From Aliarcobacter skirrowii CCUG 10374 (GTDB taxonomy: Bacteria > Campylobacterota > Campylobacteria > Campylobacterales > Arcobacteraceae), in assembly GCF_003544835.1 (NCBI RefSeq), contig NZ_CP032099.1, positions 310,001-374,000 on the forward strand: a stretch of 64,000 nt of DNA, read 5' to 3'. Shown here one piece after another: positions 27,626-37,253 of this stretch (its first letter is position 1; every line of letters begins with the position of its first letter). A program made the position numbers and the translations under genes. Under the pieces are notes generated by a model. The model saw only the letters and a list, made by a program, of their open reading frames with translations, was not told where the DNA came from and did no database searches.

Positions 27626-28531
27626 ATGAGAAATTTATTTTTAATTTTTTTATTAATATTTACATTAAGTTCATGTGCTACAAATCAAGTTGCTGTATCT
27701 AAATATGAATCTGGTAATTATGAAGATTCTTTTAAAATTCTTAAAGAGTTAGCAAATAAGGGTGATGTTAGAGCTCAAAGAAACTTAGCAATTTTTTATT
27801 ACAATGGAAAAGGTGTAAAACAAGATTTTTCTGAAGCATTAAAATGGTTTAATAAAGCTGATAATACTGAGTATTTGATAGTTAAAGAGAAAGCAGGCAA
27901 AGGTAATGTTGTAGCACAATATGAGTTGTATTTTTTCTATAAAGATGGAAAAGGTGTAAAACAAGATAATGTTGAGGCTATAAAATGGCTTGAAAAATCA
28001 GTAGAGGACGGATATTTAAAAGCAAAAGAGCTATTGGGTGAAGTCTATTTTGAAGGAAAAATTGTAAAACAAAATTATGAAAAAGCATTTAAAATTTTTG
28101 AAGATATAGCAAATCGATATATTGGTGAAAAATATATTATTAGCAATTCTAGAAGTAAAATTGGTGAAATGTATCAAAAAGGTTTGGGTGTAAAGCAAGA
28201 TTATATAAAAGCAGTTTATTGGTATGAAAAATCAGATATATCTATTGAAAGTAGTCAAAATCTTGGTGATATGTATTATTATGGAACTGGAGTAAAACAA
28301 GATTATAAAAAAGCTATTGAAACATATAAAAAAGTTGATTCTTGCCATAATTATTATAATTTAGGAATTATGTACTATAAAGGTGAAGGTACAAAAGTAG
28401 ATAAAGAAAAATCTTATAAGTATTGGACATCTTGTGCTAAATCTTCTAACAAAGAAATGGCAAAAAATATTAAAGAAAAACTTGATATATTATGTAAAGA
28501 AAATCAAGAAATTTGTATAAATAAAAGATAA
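27626..28531 (+). CDS. Sel1-repeat lipoprotein
   Basis: 301 residues. Signal peptide with lipobox LSSC (Cys near 17) followed by about six to seven Sel1-like helical repeats of the form GxGVKQDxxxAxxWxxKA, for example YYNGKGVKQDFSEALKWF. Sel1 repeats are protein-interaction modules; Campylobacterota carry many, some secreted as Cys-rich proteins, but this one has few Cys pairs. Its partner is unknown. It ends in a hairpin shared with the convergent exbD gene. Confidence 0.88.
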   Translation: MRNLFLIFLLIFTLSSCATNQVAVSKYESGNYEDSFKILKELANKGDVRAQRNLAIFYYNGKGVKQDFSEALKWFNKADNTEYLIVKEKAGKGNVVAQYELYFFYKDGKGVKQDNVEAIKWLEKSVEDGYLKAKELLGEVYFEGKIVKQNYEKAFKIFEDIANRYIGEKYIISNSRSKIGEMYQKGLGVKQDYIKAVYWYEKSDISIESSQNLGDMYYYGTGVKQDYKKAIETYKKVDSCHNYYNLGIMYYKGEGTKVDKEKSYKYWTSCAKSSNKEMAKNIKEKLDILCKENQEICINKR

Positions 28532-28550
28532 CTAATTTTAGTTATCTTTT
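28523..28550. terminator. Bidirectional terminator containing both convergent stop codons
   Basis: AAAAGATAACTA (28523-28534) pairs perfectly with TAGTTATCTTTT (28539-28550) around a 4-base loop. Both strands end in a T4 tract. The stop of the Sel1 gene (28529-28531) and that of exbD (28542-28544) both lie inside the stem. Confidence 0.7.
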
Positions 28551-28931
28551 CTCCTCATTCGTAACCAAAGCCAAATTATTCAAACTATATTTTTGAAGCA
28601 AATCTAAAACTTTTACAACTCTTTCATAAGGTACTTTTTTATCAATTCGCACAATTACTGCATCATTTTTATTTTCAATGGCTTTTAAATTATCCTCTAA
28701 AGATTCAAAAGATACTTCAATACCTTTAATAGCAAGTTTATCAACACTAAGCTCTATAAAAATTTGCTCTTTTTTTACCGCTAGCTCTTTTGCATTGGCT
28801 TTTGGCAAATCAAGCATGAGTGCAAGTTCCTCTTTTTTAAAAACACTTGTAACCAAAAAGAAGATTAAAAGAATAAAAACAACATCAATAATAGGTGTTA
28901 AATCAAGTCCTAAAGGCTCTCTTCTTTTCAT
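28542..28931 (-). CDS. exbD: ExbD/TolR-family energy transducer
   Basis: 129 residues: short cytoplasmic N-terminus, one membrane helix with the conserved Asp in LTPIIDVVFILLIFF, and a periplasmic domain with IVRIDKKVPYERVVKVLD. With ExbB it uses the proton gradient to energise TonB-type or Tol-type outer membrane processes. No tonB is adjacent. The start overlaps exbB by 4 bases. It could serve the TonB receptor at 2811-4892. Confidence 0.9.
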   Translation of the reverse strand: MKRREPLGLDLTPIIDVVFILLIFFLVTSVFKKEELALMLDLPKANAKELAVKKEQIFIELSVDKLAIKGIEVSFESLEDNLKAIENKNDAVIVRIDKKVPYERVVKVLDLLQKYSLNNLALVTNEEKR

Positions 28932-29404
28932 TTAGACTCTTTTATTAGCTCTTTTTTTGCTTTTATTTCGATTTTATCAACTAAAGATATGAAGTGATTA
29001 TATGCAATTTGATGAGGAATTGAAACAATAATTCCAGCAATTGTAGTAATTAGTGCAATGGCAATTCCACCTGAAAAAATTGTAGGATCTCCTAAACCTT
29101 TTTGTGTAATATCTTCAAAAGATGTGTAAATTCCAATTACAGTTCCCAAAAGTCCAAGAAGTGGAGCTACAATAGCAATATTTTTTATAATTGTAAGTCC
29201 AGATTCTAACTTTTTAATCTCATACTCAATTTGTGCAGAAATTGAACCATTTAAATCAAGATTTTGAGCGATTTTTGAGATAATTTTATTTACTTGAGGA
29301 AGAGTTGTAAATTTCCAAATAATTATTGTAAAACCAATAATATTTAAAAAAATTAATATATAAACAATTGCTCCACCTTTATCAATATACTCCATTAAGT
29401 TCAT
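28928..29404 (-). CDS. exbB: ExbB/TolQ/MotA-family proton channel
   Basis: 158 residues with three membrane helices: about 12-32, then IVAPLLGLLGTVIGIYTSF and GIAIALITTIAGIIVSIP. The length matches the short ExbB group of Campylobacterota. It forms the proton channel with ExbD. Divergent from the ACC-deaminase-like gene; the 67-base gap must hold both promoters. Confidence 0.9.
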   Translation of the reverse strand: MNLMEYIDKGGAIVYILIFLNIIGFTIIIWKFTTLPQVNKIISKIAQNLDLNGSISAQIEYEIKKLESGLTIIKNIAIVAPLLGLLGTVIGIYTSFEDITQKGLGDPTIFSGGIAIALITTIAGIIVSIPHQIAYNHFISLVDKIEIKAKKELIKESK

Positions 29405-29458
29405 AAATAGCCTTTTTCATTTTTCTTGTATTGTACAAAATTTTTTGTTAATTGATGA

Positions 29459-29464
29459 TAGAAT
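29459..29464 (+). promoter_or_regulatory. -10-like box (TAGAAT) very close to the next start codon
   Basis: TAGAAT ends 7 bases before the ATG at 29472, so transcription would begin at or next to the start codon. No Shine-Dalgarno is seen in between. A leaderless message is possible. Confidence 0.35.
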
Positions 29465-29471
29465 TACTTTT

Positions 29472-30341
29472 ATGAACTATATAAACTCACCAATAGATGA
29501 AATTATTTTAAATAATCAAAAATATTTTGTAAAAAGAGATGACAAGCTTGATTGTGATTTTAGTGGAAATAAGGCTAGAAAATTTTACTACTTTTTAAAT
29601 AGTGATTTAAAAGGTATAAAAAAAATTATTTCTCATGGCTCAAATCAATCAAATGCTATGTACTCTTTATCTGTTTTATGCAAATTAAAAAATCTAAAAT
29701 TTGATTATTATATATCACACATTCCAGATTTTTTAAAAACAAATCCAAGTGGAAATTATAAAAAAGCTTTAGAAAATGGTATGAATTTAATTATTGGTGA
29801 AGTTCCTACAAGTTTTCAAGAAAATGAGCTTTTTATAGCAGAAGGTGGAGCCTTAAAAGAGGCAAAATATGGAATAGAGATTTTAGCAAATGAGATAAAA
29901 ATTTGGGCAAAAGAGCAAAATATAGAGGCTAAAAAACTGAAAATATTTTTACCAAGTGGTACTGGAACAACAGCTTTATATTTGCAACACTATTTGCCAT
30001 TTGAAGTTCTTACAAATTCATGTGTAGCAGATGATGATTATTTAACAAAACAGTTTTTTGCTTTGGAAGATAAAAATCATCCAACAATTTTAAAAAAAGA
30101 TAAAAAATACCATTTTGGAAAGCTTTATAAAGAGTTTTATTTAAAACATTTAGAGCTTTTAAAACAGACAAATATTGAGTTTGATCTGCTTTATGATAGT
30201 TTAGGTTGGATTGTTTTTGAAAATTATGTGAAAAATTGTAAACAAAAAGATGATTGGGTTTTTTTATATATTCATCAAGGTGGTTTAATTGGAAATGAGA
30301 CAATGATAGAGCGTTATAGATATAAATTTACCAATATTTAG
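29472..30341 (+). CDS. PLP-dependent ACC deaminase / D-cysteine desulfhydrase-like protein
   Basis: 289 residues from ATG 29472; a TTG at 29445 is in frame but has no better support. Fold type II PLP enzyme: the Lys in DFSGNKARK should bind PLP, and SHGSNQSNAM and LPSGTGTTALYL match substrate and phosphate-binding loops of the ACC deaminase/DcyD family. Real substrate in Campylobacterota is unknown, with D-cysteine or a related amino acid likely from family knowledge. It ends 15 bases before aroK. Confidence 0.82.
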   Translation: MNYINSPIDEIILNNQKYFVKRDDKLDCDFSGNKARKFYYFLNSDLKGIKKIISHGSNQSNAMYSLSVLCKLKNLKFDYYISHIPDFLKTNPSGNYKKALENGMNLIIGEVPTSFQENELFIAEGGALKEAKYGIEILANEIKIWAKEQNIEAKKLKIFLPSGTGTTALYLQHYLPFEVLTNSCVADDDYLTKQFFALEDKNHPTILKKDKKYHFGKLYKEFYLKHLELLKQTNIEFDLLYDSLGWIVFENYVKNCKQKDDWVFLYIHQGGLIGNETMIERYRYKFTNI

Positions 30342-30342
30342 A

Positions 30343-30348
30343 TATAAT
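30343..30348 (+). promoter_or_regulatory. -10 box (TATAAT) 8 bases before aroK
   Basis: A perfect TATAAT just after the stop of the preceding gene. Start of transcription would fall about 2 bases before the aroK ATG at 30357, and no ribosome site fits between, again suggesting a leaderless message. Confidence 0.4.
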
Positions 30349-30356
30349 CTTCGACT

Positions 30357-30869
30357 ATGAAAAAGAATAATATTATACTAATTGGATTTATGGGTGTTGG
30401 AAAAGGCACAGTTGCAAGAGCCTTAGTTAAAGAGTCTTCAATGTACGCAATTGATACAGATGATTTAATAGAGAGTATGGAGAATAGAGCTATTAAAAAG
30501 ATTTTTGCAAATGATGGTGAAGCTTTTTTTAGAAACTTAGAAAAAAAGACTGCTTTGTGGCTTGAAAATAGTGTTGATAACACTATTATTTCAACTGGTG
30601 GTGGATTTTATAAGCAAGAAAATCTTAAAAATATAGGAACTGTAATATATCTTAAGTCATCATTTGATGGAATTTTAAAAAGAATAAAAAAAGCTCCTAA
30701 TGCAAAAAACAAGTTAAAAAAACGACCACTTCTACAAGATAAAAAAGAGGCTTTAAAGCTTTATGATACAAGAGTTAAAGAGTATGAAAGAGTTGCTGAT
30801 ATTGTAATTGATGTTGAAAATAGAGATTTAAAAGATATAGTAATAGATATTTTAGGACAGATAAAATGA
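30357..30869 (+). CDS. aroK: Shikimate kinase
   Basis: 170 residues. Walker A GFMGVGKGT (Lys16), DTDDLIE for shikimate and metal binding, FRNLEKK and STGGG for substrate, and the lid region KKRPLLQD. It phosphorylates shikimate on the way to chorismate. Overlaps hisD by 4 bases, starting a compact run of housekeeping genes. The upstream 15 bases hold a TATAAT but no Shine-Dalgarno. Confidence 0.96.
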   Translation: MKKNNIILIGFMGVGKGTVARALVKESSMYAIDTDDLIESMENRAIKKIFANDGEAFFRNLEKKTALWLENSVDNTIISTGGGFYKQENLKNIGTVIYLKSSFDGILKRIKKAPNAKNKLKKRPLLQDKKEALKLYDTRVKEYERVADIVIDVENRDLKDIVIDILGQIK

Positions 30870-32161
30870 AAATAATTAATACAAAAGATTCAAACTTTAA
30901 TATTGAGTTTGAAAATATTTTACAAAGAGCAAAAAGTGATATAAAAGGTGTTTCAAAAATAGTTTCAAATATTATTGATGAGATTATTGAAGATGGCAAT
31001 GAGGCTTTAAAAAAGCATATTGAAAAATTTGATAAATGGAGCGTTAAAAGTGATGATGAACTTTTAATTTCTCAAAAAGATATGAAAAAAGCTTATGATA
31101 ATTTAGATGAGAGTTTAAAAAAATCACTTCACACAGCATATGAAAGAATCAAATCATATCACGAAAAACAGCTTCCAAAATCATGGATAGATTTTGAAGA
31201 AAATGGGACAATTTTGGGACAAAAAGTAACTGCTGTTGACAAAGCTGGGCTTTATATACCAGGAGGGAAAGCTGCATATCCAAGCTCTTTATTAATGAAT
31301 GCAATTCCAGCACTGGTTGCTGGGGTTAAAGAGATAGTTGTTTGTACACCAACTCCAAATAATGAAGTAAATGAACTACTTCTTGCAGCTTGTCACCTTT
31401 GTAATGTTTCAAAAGTTTATAAAGTTGGAGGAGCAAGTGCAATTGCAGCTATGGCTTATGGAACACAAACAATTCCTAAAGTAGATGTGATAACTGGACC
31501 TGGAAATATCTTTGTAGCAACTGCTAAAAAGCTTGTTTTTGGTGAAGTTAATATTGATATGATTGCAGGACCTAGTGAAATAGGGATTTTAGCAGATGGT
31601 GATGCAAAAGCAAACTATATTGCAATAGATTTACTATCTCAAGCAGAACACGATGAGATGGCTAGTTCAATTTTGATAACTACTTGTGAAGATTTAGCAA
31701 AAAATACAAGCAAAGAGGTTGATAATTTTTTAGCAAATTTAAGCAGATATGAGATTGCTAAAAAATCAATAGATGAACGAGGTGTTATAATTGTTGCTTC
31801 AAATATGGAAGAAGCAGTTGAACTTATGAATAAGATAGCGCCTGAGCACTTGGAAGTTATGACAAAAAATCCATTTGAACTACTTCCTTTTATAAAACAC
31901 GCTGGAGCAATTTTCTTAGGTGAAAATACTCCTGAACCAATTGGAGATTATATAGCAGGACCAAATCACACTCTACCAACAGGTGGAACAGCTAGATTTT
32001 ATAGTCCTTTAAATGTTGAGAATTTTCTTAAAAAAAGCTCAATTATTAGTTTTTCAAGAAAAGCTATAAATGATTTAGGTGAACCTTGTGCGCTTCTAGC
32101 AGATACAGAAGGTTTAACAGCTCACGCAAAAAGTGTTAGAGTGCGATTGGAAAACAAATAA
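30866..32161 (+). CDS. hisD: Histidinol dehydrogenase
   Basis: 431 residues, standard length. NAD-binding and catalytic segments DVITGPGNIFVATAKK and DMIAGPSEIGILAD, zinc-site residues in SQAEHDEMA, and the catalytic Glu/His pair in APEHLEVM. It oxidises L-histidinol to histidine in two steps. Other his genes are not in the window. It overlaps aroK by 4 bases and the DUF2018 gene by 1. Confidence 0.97.
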   Translation: MKIINTKDSNFNIEFENILQRAKSDIKGVSKIVSNIIDEIIEDGNEALKKHIEKFDKWSVKSDDELLISQKDMKKAYDNLDESLKKSLHTAYERIKSYHEKQLPKSWIDFEENGTILGQKVTAVDKAGLYIPGGKAAYPSSLLMNAIPALVAGVKEIVVCTPTPNNEVNELLLAACHLCNVSKVYKVGGASAIAAMAYGTQTIPKVDVITGPGNIFVATAKKLVFGEVNIDMIAGPSEIGILADGDAKANYIAIDLLSQAEHDEMASSILITTCEDLAKNTSKEVDNFLANLSRYEIAKKSIDERGVIIVASNMEEAVELMNKIAPEHLEVMTKNPFELLPFIKHAGAIFLGENTPEPIGDYIAGPNHTLPTGGTARFYSPLNVENFLKKSSIISFSRKAINDLGEPCALLADTEGLTAHAKSVRVRLENK

Positions 32162-32463
32162 TGAGTAAATTTAAAGATTGGTTTACTGAAGATGAAGATG
32201 ATATATTTTTTGGTAGCCCAAAATCAAAATTTTTTGATATTTTAGAGCAGACTCACAGAGATTTAGTTGAAGATGAGATAGATAAAGTTTTTGAAAAACT
32301 TGCTATTTTAGAGTTGATTGTAAGCAAAGATAAAGATGAAGATTTTGATATAAACTCATATATAAATGAGTTTAAATTAGATAATCTCTCAGAAGTTAAC
32401 TCTGCTAAAAAAGGGCTTTATATGGAAGTTTCTGGAGATATTATTAGTAGATTGGATAGTTAA
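32161..32463 (+). CDS. DUF2018-family small protein
   Basis: 100 residues, acidic and mostly helical, without signal or membrane segment. It resembles DUF2018, a Campylobacterales family that, as I recall, includes the knotted-dimer protein HP0242 of Helicobacter. Function unknown. It is locked between hisD and ispB with 1-base overlap and zero-base spacing, so it is certainly expressed with them; there is no evidence it takes part in either pathway. Confidence 0.75.
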   Translation: MSKFKDWFTEDEDDIFFGSPKSKFFDILEQTHRDLVEDEIDKVFEKLAILELIVSKDKDEDFDINSYINEFKLDNLSEVNSAKKGLYMEVSGDIISRLDS

Positions 32464-33363
32464 ATGGAAGTTTTAGAAGAAGTAAAAAATCAGATAAAAG
32501 TATTTTTAGAAGTTTGCTCTTATCCAAAGGCTTTGGATTTATTAGAAAAATTAGCAACTGGAAAGATGTTAAGAAGTAAACTTATACTTAAAATTGCTGG
32601 GATTAATAGTGAAACTATAAAGCTTTGTGCAGTTGTGGAGATGATTCATGCAGCATCACTTTTGCATGATGATGTAATAGATGAAGCAGATACAAGAAGA
32701 GGAAAACCATCTATTAATGCTTTGTATGATAATAAAACTTCAATTATGTTTGGAGATATTTTATACTCAAGAGCTTTTACAGAACTATCACAAATGGATA
32801 AAAAAGTTGCATATTATGTTTCAAATGCAGTAACTGAACTAAGTATTGGAGAGATGATGGATGTTGATTTAACGCAATCATTTAATAACTCATACGATAA
32901 ATACTTAACAATGATCTATAAAAAAACAGCCTCTTTAATAGAAGCAAGTGCTAGAAGTGCAGCAATAATAGCTGGTCTTGATAGTGAAAAATATGCATTA
33001 TATGGTAAAAATCTTGGACTTGCTTTTCAAATGATTGATGATATTTTAGATATAACTTCTGATAGTAAAACACTTGGAAAACCAGCAATGCTTGATTTTG
33101 TTGAAGGTAAAGTAACAATTCCTTATCTATATTTATATGAAAGAGTTGAAGATAAAGAGTATTTAAAATCTTTATATAAAAAATCTTTAAATGAAGATGA
33201 GTTAAATTGGATAAAAATTCAAATGCAAAATACAAATGCTTTAAATGATGCAATAAAAGAGGCAAAACAGACAGGGCTTCTAGCTATTTCATCTATAAAA
33301 GATGAAAAAAATAGCGAAGAGTTAATAAATATTATGAAAGCTATGATAGAAAGAGATTTTTAA
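32464..33363 (+). CDS. ispB: Polyprenyl diphosphate synthase (octaprenyl type)
   Basis: 299 residues with both aspartate-rich motifs, LLHDDVIDEAD and FQMIDDILDI, plus the RRGKPS and GKMLRSK segments that bind pyrophosphate. It elongates farnesyl diphosphate with isopentenyl units for the side chain of menaquinone. Chain length is not determined by eye; assignment as ispB is by context in Campylobacterota. It lies 1 base before hemA. Confidence 0.88.
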   Translation: MEVLEEVKNQIKVFLEVCSYPKALDLLEKLATGKMLRSKLILKIAGINSETIKLCAVVEMIHAASLLHDDVIDEADTRRGKPSINALYDNKTSIMFGDILYSRAFTELSQMDKKVAYYVSNAVTELSIGEMMDVDLTQSFNNSYDKYLTMIYKKTASLIEASARSAAIIAGLDSEKYALYGKNLGLAFQMIDDILDITSDSKTLGKPAMLDFVEGKVTIPYLYLYERVEDKEYLKSLYKKSLNEDELNWIKIQMQNTNALNDAIKEAKQTGLLAISSIKDEKNSEELINIMKAMIERDF

Positions 33364-33364
33364 T

Positions 33365-34657
33365 ATGAGTTATTTAGTAATTAGTTTTTCACATAAAAAT
33401 TTAGATATTAAACAAAGAGAGAAACTAGCATTTAATAGTGATGAAGAGAAAGATAGATTTATAAAAAAACTTTTGGATTTTGAATCTACAAAAGAGTTGG
33501 TACTTTTATCAACTTGCAATAGAGTTGAGATTATTGTAAAAAGTTCAAATGTAAAACAAAGTAGTAAAAATATAATTGAAAACTTAGCAGATTATTCAAA
33601 ATTAAATTATGAATTTTTATATGATAGAGCTGATATTTATGATAATGATGTTGCAGTTCACCATCTATTTTCTGTTGCATCAGCACTTGATTCACTGGTA
33701 ATTGGTGAGACTCAAATTGTAGGACAGTTAAAAGATGCTTTTAGATTTTCACAAGTTAGAAATTACTGTGATCAAGGTATTTCAAGAGTTATGCACTATG
33801 CTTTTAAGTGTGCTGCTCAGGTGCGAACTGCTACAAGTTTAGGAACAGGTTCTGTATCTGTTGCTTCAACTGCTGTTGCAAAAGCAAAAGAGCTAGTTGG
33901 AGATACAAAAGGTGTAAAAGCACTTGTAATTGGTGCTGGAACTATGAGTGAATTGGCTGTAAAACATCTTTTAGCTTCAGGATTTAGCGTTACAATAGTT
34001 AGCAGAGATATTAAAAAAGCTAAAAATCTAGCTTCAACTTTTGAAGAGAATATAGAAGTAGAGCCTTACTCTAAACTTGAGGAACTTCTTGAGATTATGC
34101 CTGTTATGATAACAGCAACAAGTGCTCCTTATCCAATAATTACTCAAGATAACACTCCAAGCTCAGATATAAATAGATATTGGTTTGATATTGCCGTTCC
34201 AAGAGATATTGATGAGGATATCTCAATGTTTGATTTAGAAATTTTCAGTGTTGATGATTTACAAGAGATTGTAAACTCAAATATGACACAAAGATCAGCT
34301 CAAGCAAAAGAGGCTTATACGATTGTTGGTCAATCAACTTTAGAGTTTTTTGATTGGTTAAAAAGTTTAGATTTAGAGCCACTAATTAAAGATTTGTATC
34401 TAAAAGGTGAAAAAATAATTGATAAAAAACTTCATAATGCTATAAAAAAAGGTTATGTACCAAAAGATTATGAAGATAATATTAGAAAACTTTGTCAAAC
34501 TGTTATAACTGAATATCTACACAATCCAGCAAAACAACTTAAAACTATATCAAGAACAAAACATTGTGATTTGGTTGTTAGTTCAGTTCAAAATATGTTT
34601 TCTCAAAATGTGCAAGATATAGATTTAAAATGCGAACACTTAAATAAAAATATATAA
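33365..34657 (+). CDS. hemA: Glutamyl-tRNA reductase
   Basis: 430 residues. Catalytic Cys51 in LLSTCNRVE, substrate segment SALDSLVIGETQIVGQLK, NADPH-binding VIGAGTMSELAVKHL and the C-terminal dimer helices. It makes glutamate-1-semialdehyde, the first committed step of heme synthesis by the C5 route. Heme is needed for NapB and other cytochromes. Directly follows ispB and precedes proS by 18 bases. Confidence 0.97.
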   Translation: MSYLVISFSHKNLDIKQREKLAFNSDEEKDRFIKKLLDFESTKELVLLSTCNRVEIIVKSSNVKQSSKNIIENLADYSKLNYEFLYDRADIYDNDVAVHHLFSVASALDSLVIGETQIVGQLKDAFRFSQVRNYCDQGISRVMHYAFKCAAQVRTATSLGTGSVSVASTAVAKAKELVGDTKGVKALVIGAGTMSELAVKHLLASGFSVTIVSRDIKKAKNLASTFEENIEVEPYSKLEELLEIMPVMITATSAPYPIITQDNTPSSDINRYWFDIAVPRDIDEDISMFDLEIFSVDDLQEIVNSNMTQRSAQAKEAYTIVGQSTLEFFDWLKSLDLEPLIKDLYLKGEKIIDKKLHNAIKKGYVPKDYEDNIRKLCQTVITEYLHNPAKQLKTISRTKHCDLVVSSVQNMFSQNVQDIDLKCEHLNKNI

Positions 34658-34675
34658 ATTATAGGAAAAAATTAG

Positions 34676-36379
34676 ATGAAATTTAGCAAACTTTTTATAC
34701 CAACAACAAAAGAGACTCCAAGTGATGCAACACTGCCATCTCACCAATATTTAATCAAAGGCGGTTTTATATCTCAAAATGGTTCTGGAATTTATGATTT
34801 TATGCCATTAGGAAAAATTGTTTTAGAAAAGATTAAGAAAATTGTAAAAGAGGAGATGGATGAAGCAGGAGCTTTAGAGGTTCAATTTGGATTTGTAACA
34901 CCTTTAACACTTTGGGAAGAGTCAGGAAGAGACCTTACTATGGGAAGTGAGATGTTGAGATTTAAAGATAGAAAAGGTGGAAGTTTTGTTTTAAGCCCAA
35001 CAAATGAAGAGTCTGTTGTAAATATGGTAAAAAATAGAGTTACATCATACAAAGATTTACCACTTCATCTGTATCAAATCAACACAAAATTTAGAGATGA
35101 AGCACGACCTAGATTTGGACTTATGAGAGGAAGAGAGTTTTTAATGAAAGATGGTTACTCTTTTCACTCTAGTGAAGATGATTTAGTAAGAGAGTTCAAT
35201 CTTATGGAAGAGGTTTATAAAAAAATCTATACAAAATTAGGTTTAGATTTTAGAGTTGTTGAGGCTGATAGTGGAGCTATTGGAGGAAGTGGAAGTAAAG
35301 AGTTTCATGTTCTTGCAAACAGTGGAGAGGATACAATTGTTGTTTGTGACTCTTGCTCTTATGCTGCAAATATTGAAGCTGCAAAAAGAGAAGCAAAAAA
35401 ATATGATTTTGAAGCTGGAGAATTAAAAAAAATAGAGACTCCAAACTGCACAACAATTGAAGATCTTGCAAATTTTTTAAATGTAAAAAAAGAGCAAACT
35501 ATAAAAGCAGTTATAAAAAAAGCAATTTTTAAAGAAAAAGCTAAAATTGTAGTCTTTTTCGTGCGAGGAAGTGATGAGCTTGAAGAGACAAAAGCACAAA
35601 ATAGTATAGATGCTTTGGAGCTTATTGATACTGTTGAAGATGAGATAAAAGAGAGTGGTTTAGTTGCTGGATATTGTGGATTAGTTGATTTACCAAAAGA
35701 TACAATTTTTGTTGTTGATAGTGAGTTAAAAGATTCAAAAGCTATGGTGTGTGGAGCAAATGAAGAGAATTATCATTTGGTAAATGTTGATTTAACTGCA
35801 ATTGAAAATATAAAATATGCTGATTTAATAACTGTTCAAGAAGAAGATACTTGCTCTTGTTGTGGCGGAAAACTCTCATATACAAAAGGAATTGAAGCTG
35901 GACATATTTTCCAACTTGGAACAAAATATTCAAAAGCTATGAATGCAAACTTTTTAGATGAAAATGGAAAAGCAAAACCATTTATTATGGGATGTTATGG
36001 AATTGGAGTTTCAAGATTAGTTGCTGCTGTGATTGAACAAAATCATGATGAAAAAGGATGTATCTGGACAAAAAGTACAACTCCTTTTATGGTAGATATT
36101 ATTGTTTCAAATTCAAAAAATGAAGATGAGGCAAAAGTTGGTGAAGATATTTATCAAAGCCTAAAAAAATTAGGAATAGAGACTATTTTAGATGATAGAG
36201 TAAATGCTAGATTTGGATTTAAAATGGGCGATTTTGAGCTTTTAGGTTTTCCATATGCTGTTATTATTGGAAAAAAACTAAGTGATGGTTTAGTTGAGTT
36301 AGTAAATCGAAAAACTTTAGAAAAAGTTGATGTAAAAGTAGAAGAAATTGTTGCAAAAATTTTAGAACTTACAAAATAG
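34676..36379 (+). CDS. proS: Proline-tRNA ligase
   Basis: 567 residues, the bacterial type with an editing insertion between motifs 2 and 3 (about 225-400). [12 protein letters not shown] and [21 protein letters not shown] mark the class II core; GCYGIGVSR is motif 3 and the C-terminal anticodon-binding domain follows. It charges tRNA-Pro and clears mischarged Ala. AGGA lies upstream of the ATG. Confidence 0.97.
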   Translation: MKFSKLFIPTTKETPSDATLPSHQYLIKGGFISQNGSGIYDFMPLGKIVLEKIKKIVKEEMDEAGALEVQFGFVTPLTLWEESGRDLTMGSEMLRFKDRKGGSFVLSPTNEESVVNMVKNRVTSYKDLPLHLYQINTKFRDEARPRFGLMRGREFLMKDGYSFHSSEDDLVREFNLMEEVYKKIYTKLGLDFRVVEADSGAIGGSGSKEFHVLANSGEDTIVVCDSCSYAANIEAAKREAKKYDFEAGELKKIETPNCTTIEDLANFLNVKKEQTIKAVIKKAIFKEKAKIVVFFVRGSDELEETKAQNSIDALELIDTVEDEIKESGLVAGYCGLVDLPKDTIFVVDSELKDSKAMVCGANEENYHLVNVDLTAIENIKYADLITVQEEDTCSCCGGKLSYTKGIEAGHIFQLGTKYSKAMNANFLDENGKAKPFIMGCYGIGVSRLVAAVIEQNHDEKGCIWTKSTTPFMVDIIVSNSKNEDEAKVGEDIYQSLKKLGIETILDDRVNARFGFKMGDFELLGFPYAVIIGKKLSDGLVELVNRKTLEKVDVKVEEIVAKILELTK

Positions 36380-36389
36380 GAGTTTTTTT

Positions 36390-37253
36390 ATGGAGATGTC
36401 AAGTATAGAAAATGGTGTTGAGATTATAAAAAAAGATTTTTTATCTTTTATTCCTCAAAATATATTAGATACTGCTTTAGAGTACTCATGGTCTATTTTT
36501 TTGGCACTTTTAATATTTTTTGTTGGAAAGTGGATTGTAAATAGAGTTGTTAAAGTTTTAGGTAAGTTGTTAAGAAAAATTGATGGAATTGATGAGATTT
36601 TAGTTAAATTTTTGGAAAATATTGCTTATTATTCTTTAATTACAGCTGTTATTCTTGCCGCTTTAAATAAACTTGGAATTACTACAACATCGTTTTTAGC
36701 AATACTTGGAGCCGCTGGTTTGGCTGTTGGTTTAGCTTTAAAAGACTCTTTAGGAAATTTTGCTTCTGGTGTTATGATTATAATATTTAAACCATTTAGA
36801 GTCGGAGATTTTGTAACTGCTGGTGGAGTAACTGGAAGTGTTAGTGAAGTTGGTATTTTTAACTCAGTTTTTGTAACAGGAGATAATCAAAGAATTGTTG
36901 TGCCAAATAGTTCAATTACAAGTGGTTCGATTACAAATGTAAATGCTTTTGATACAAGAAGAGTAGATTTAGTTGTTGGTATATCTTATGATGATGATAT
37001 TAAAAAAGTAAAATATTTATTAACAAATCTTCTTACATCACATGAGAAAATATTAGTTGACAAAGGCATTACAGTTGCTGTTTCGGAACTTGCAGATAGT
37101 TCTGTAAATTTTGTTGTTAGAGCTTGGGTTAATACACCTGATTATTGGGAAGTTAGATTTTTCTTAATAGAAAATATCAAATTGGTATTTGATAAAGAGG
37201 GAATTACGATTCCATATCCACAACAAGATGTTCATCACTATAACAAAGATTAA
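36390..37253 (+). CDS. mscS: Small-conductance mechanosensitive channel MscS
   Basis: 287 residues. Three N-terminal membrane helices, the pore helix rich in Gly/Ala (AILGAAGLAVGLALKDSLGNFASG), then the beta domain (FKPFRVGDFVTAGGVTGSV) and the C-terminal vestibule domain. It opens under membrane tension to release solutes on osmotic downshock. AGGAG lies 7 bases before the ATG. The end overlaps the start of the next gene. Confidence 0.95.
   Translation: MEMSSIENGVEIIKKDFLSFIPQNILDTALEYSWSIFLALLIFFVGKWIVNRVVKVLGKLLRKIDGIDEILVKFLENIAYYSLITAVILAALNKLGITTTSFLAILGAAGLAVGLALKDSLGNFASGVMIIIFKPFRVGDFVTAGGVTGSVSEVGIFNSVFVTGDNQRIVVPNSSITSGSITNVNAFDTRRVDLVVGISYDDDIKKVKYLLTNLLTSHEKILVDKGITVAVSELADSSVNFVVRAWVNTPDYWEVRFFLIENIKLVFDKEGITIPYPQQDVHHYNKD

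Noticed and set aside
28678-28935. 85-codon plus-strand frame over exbD
   Set aside because: Antisense to conserved exbD residues; no support of its own.
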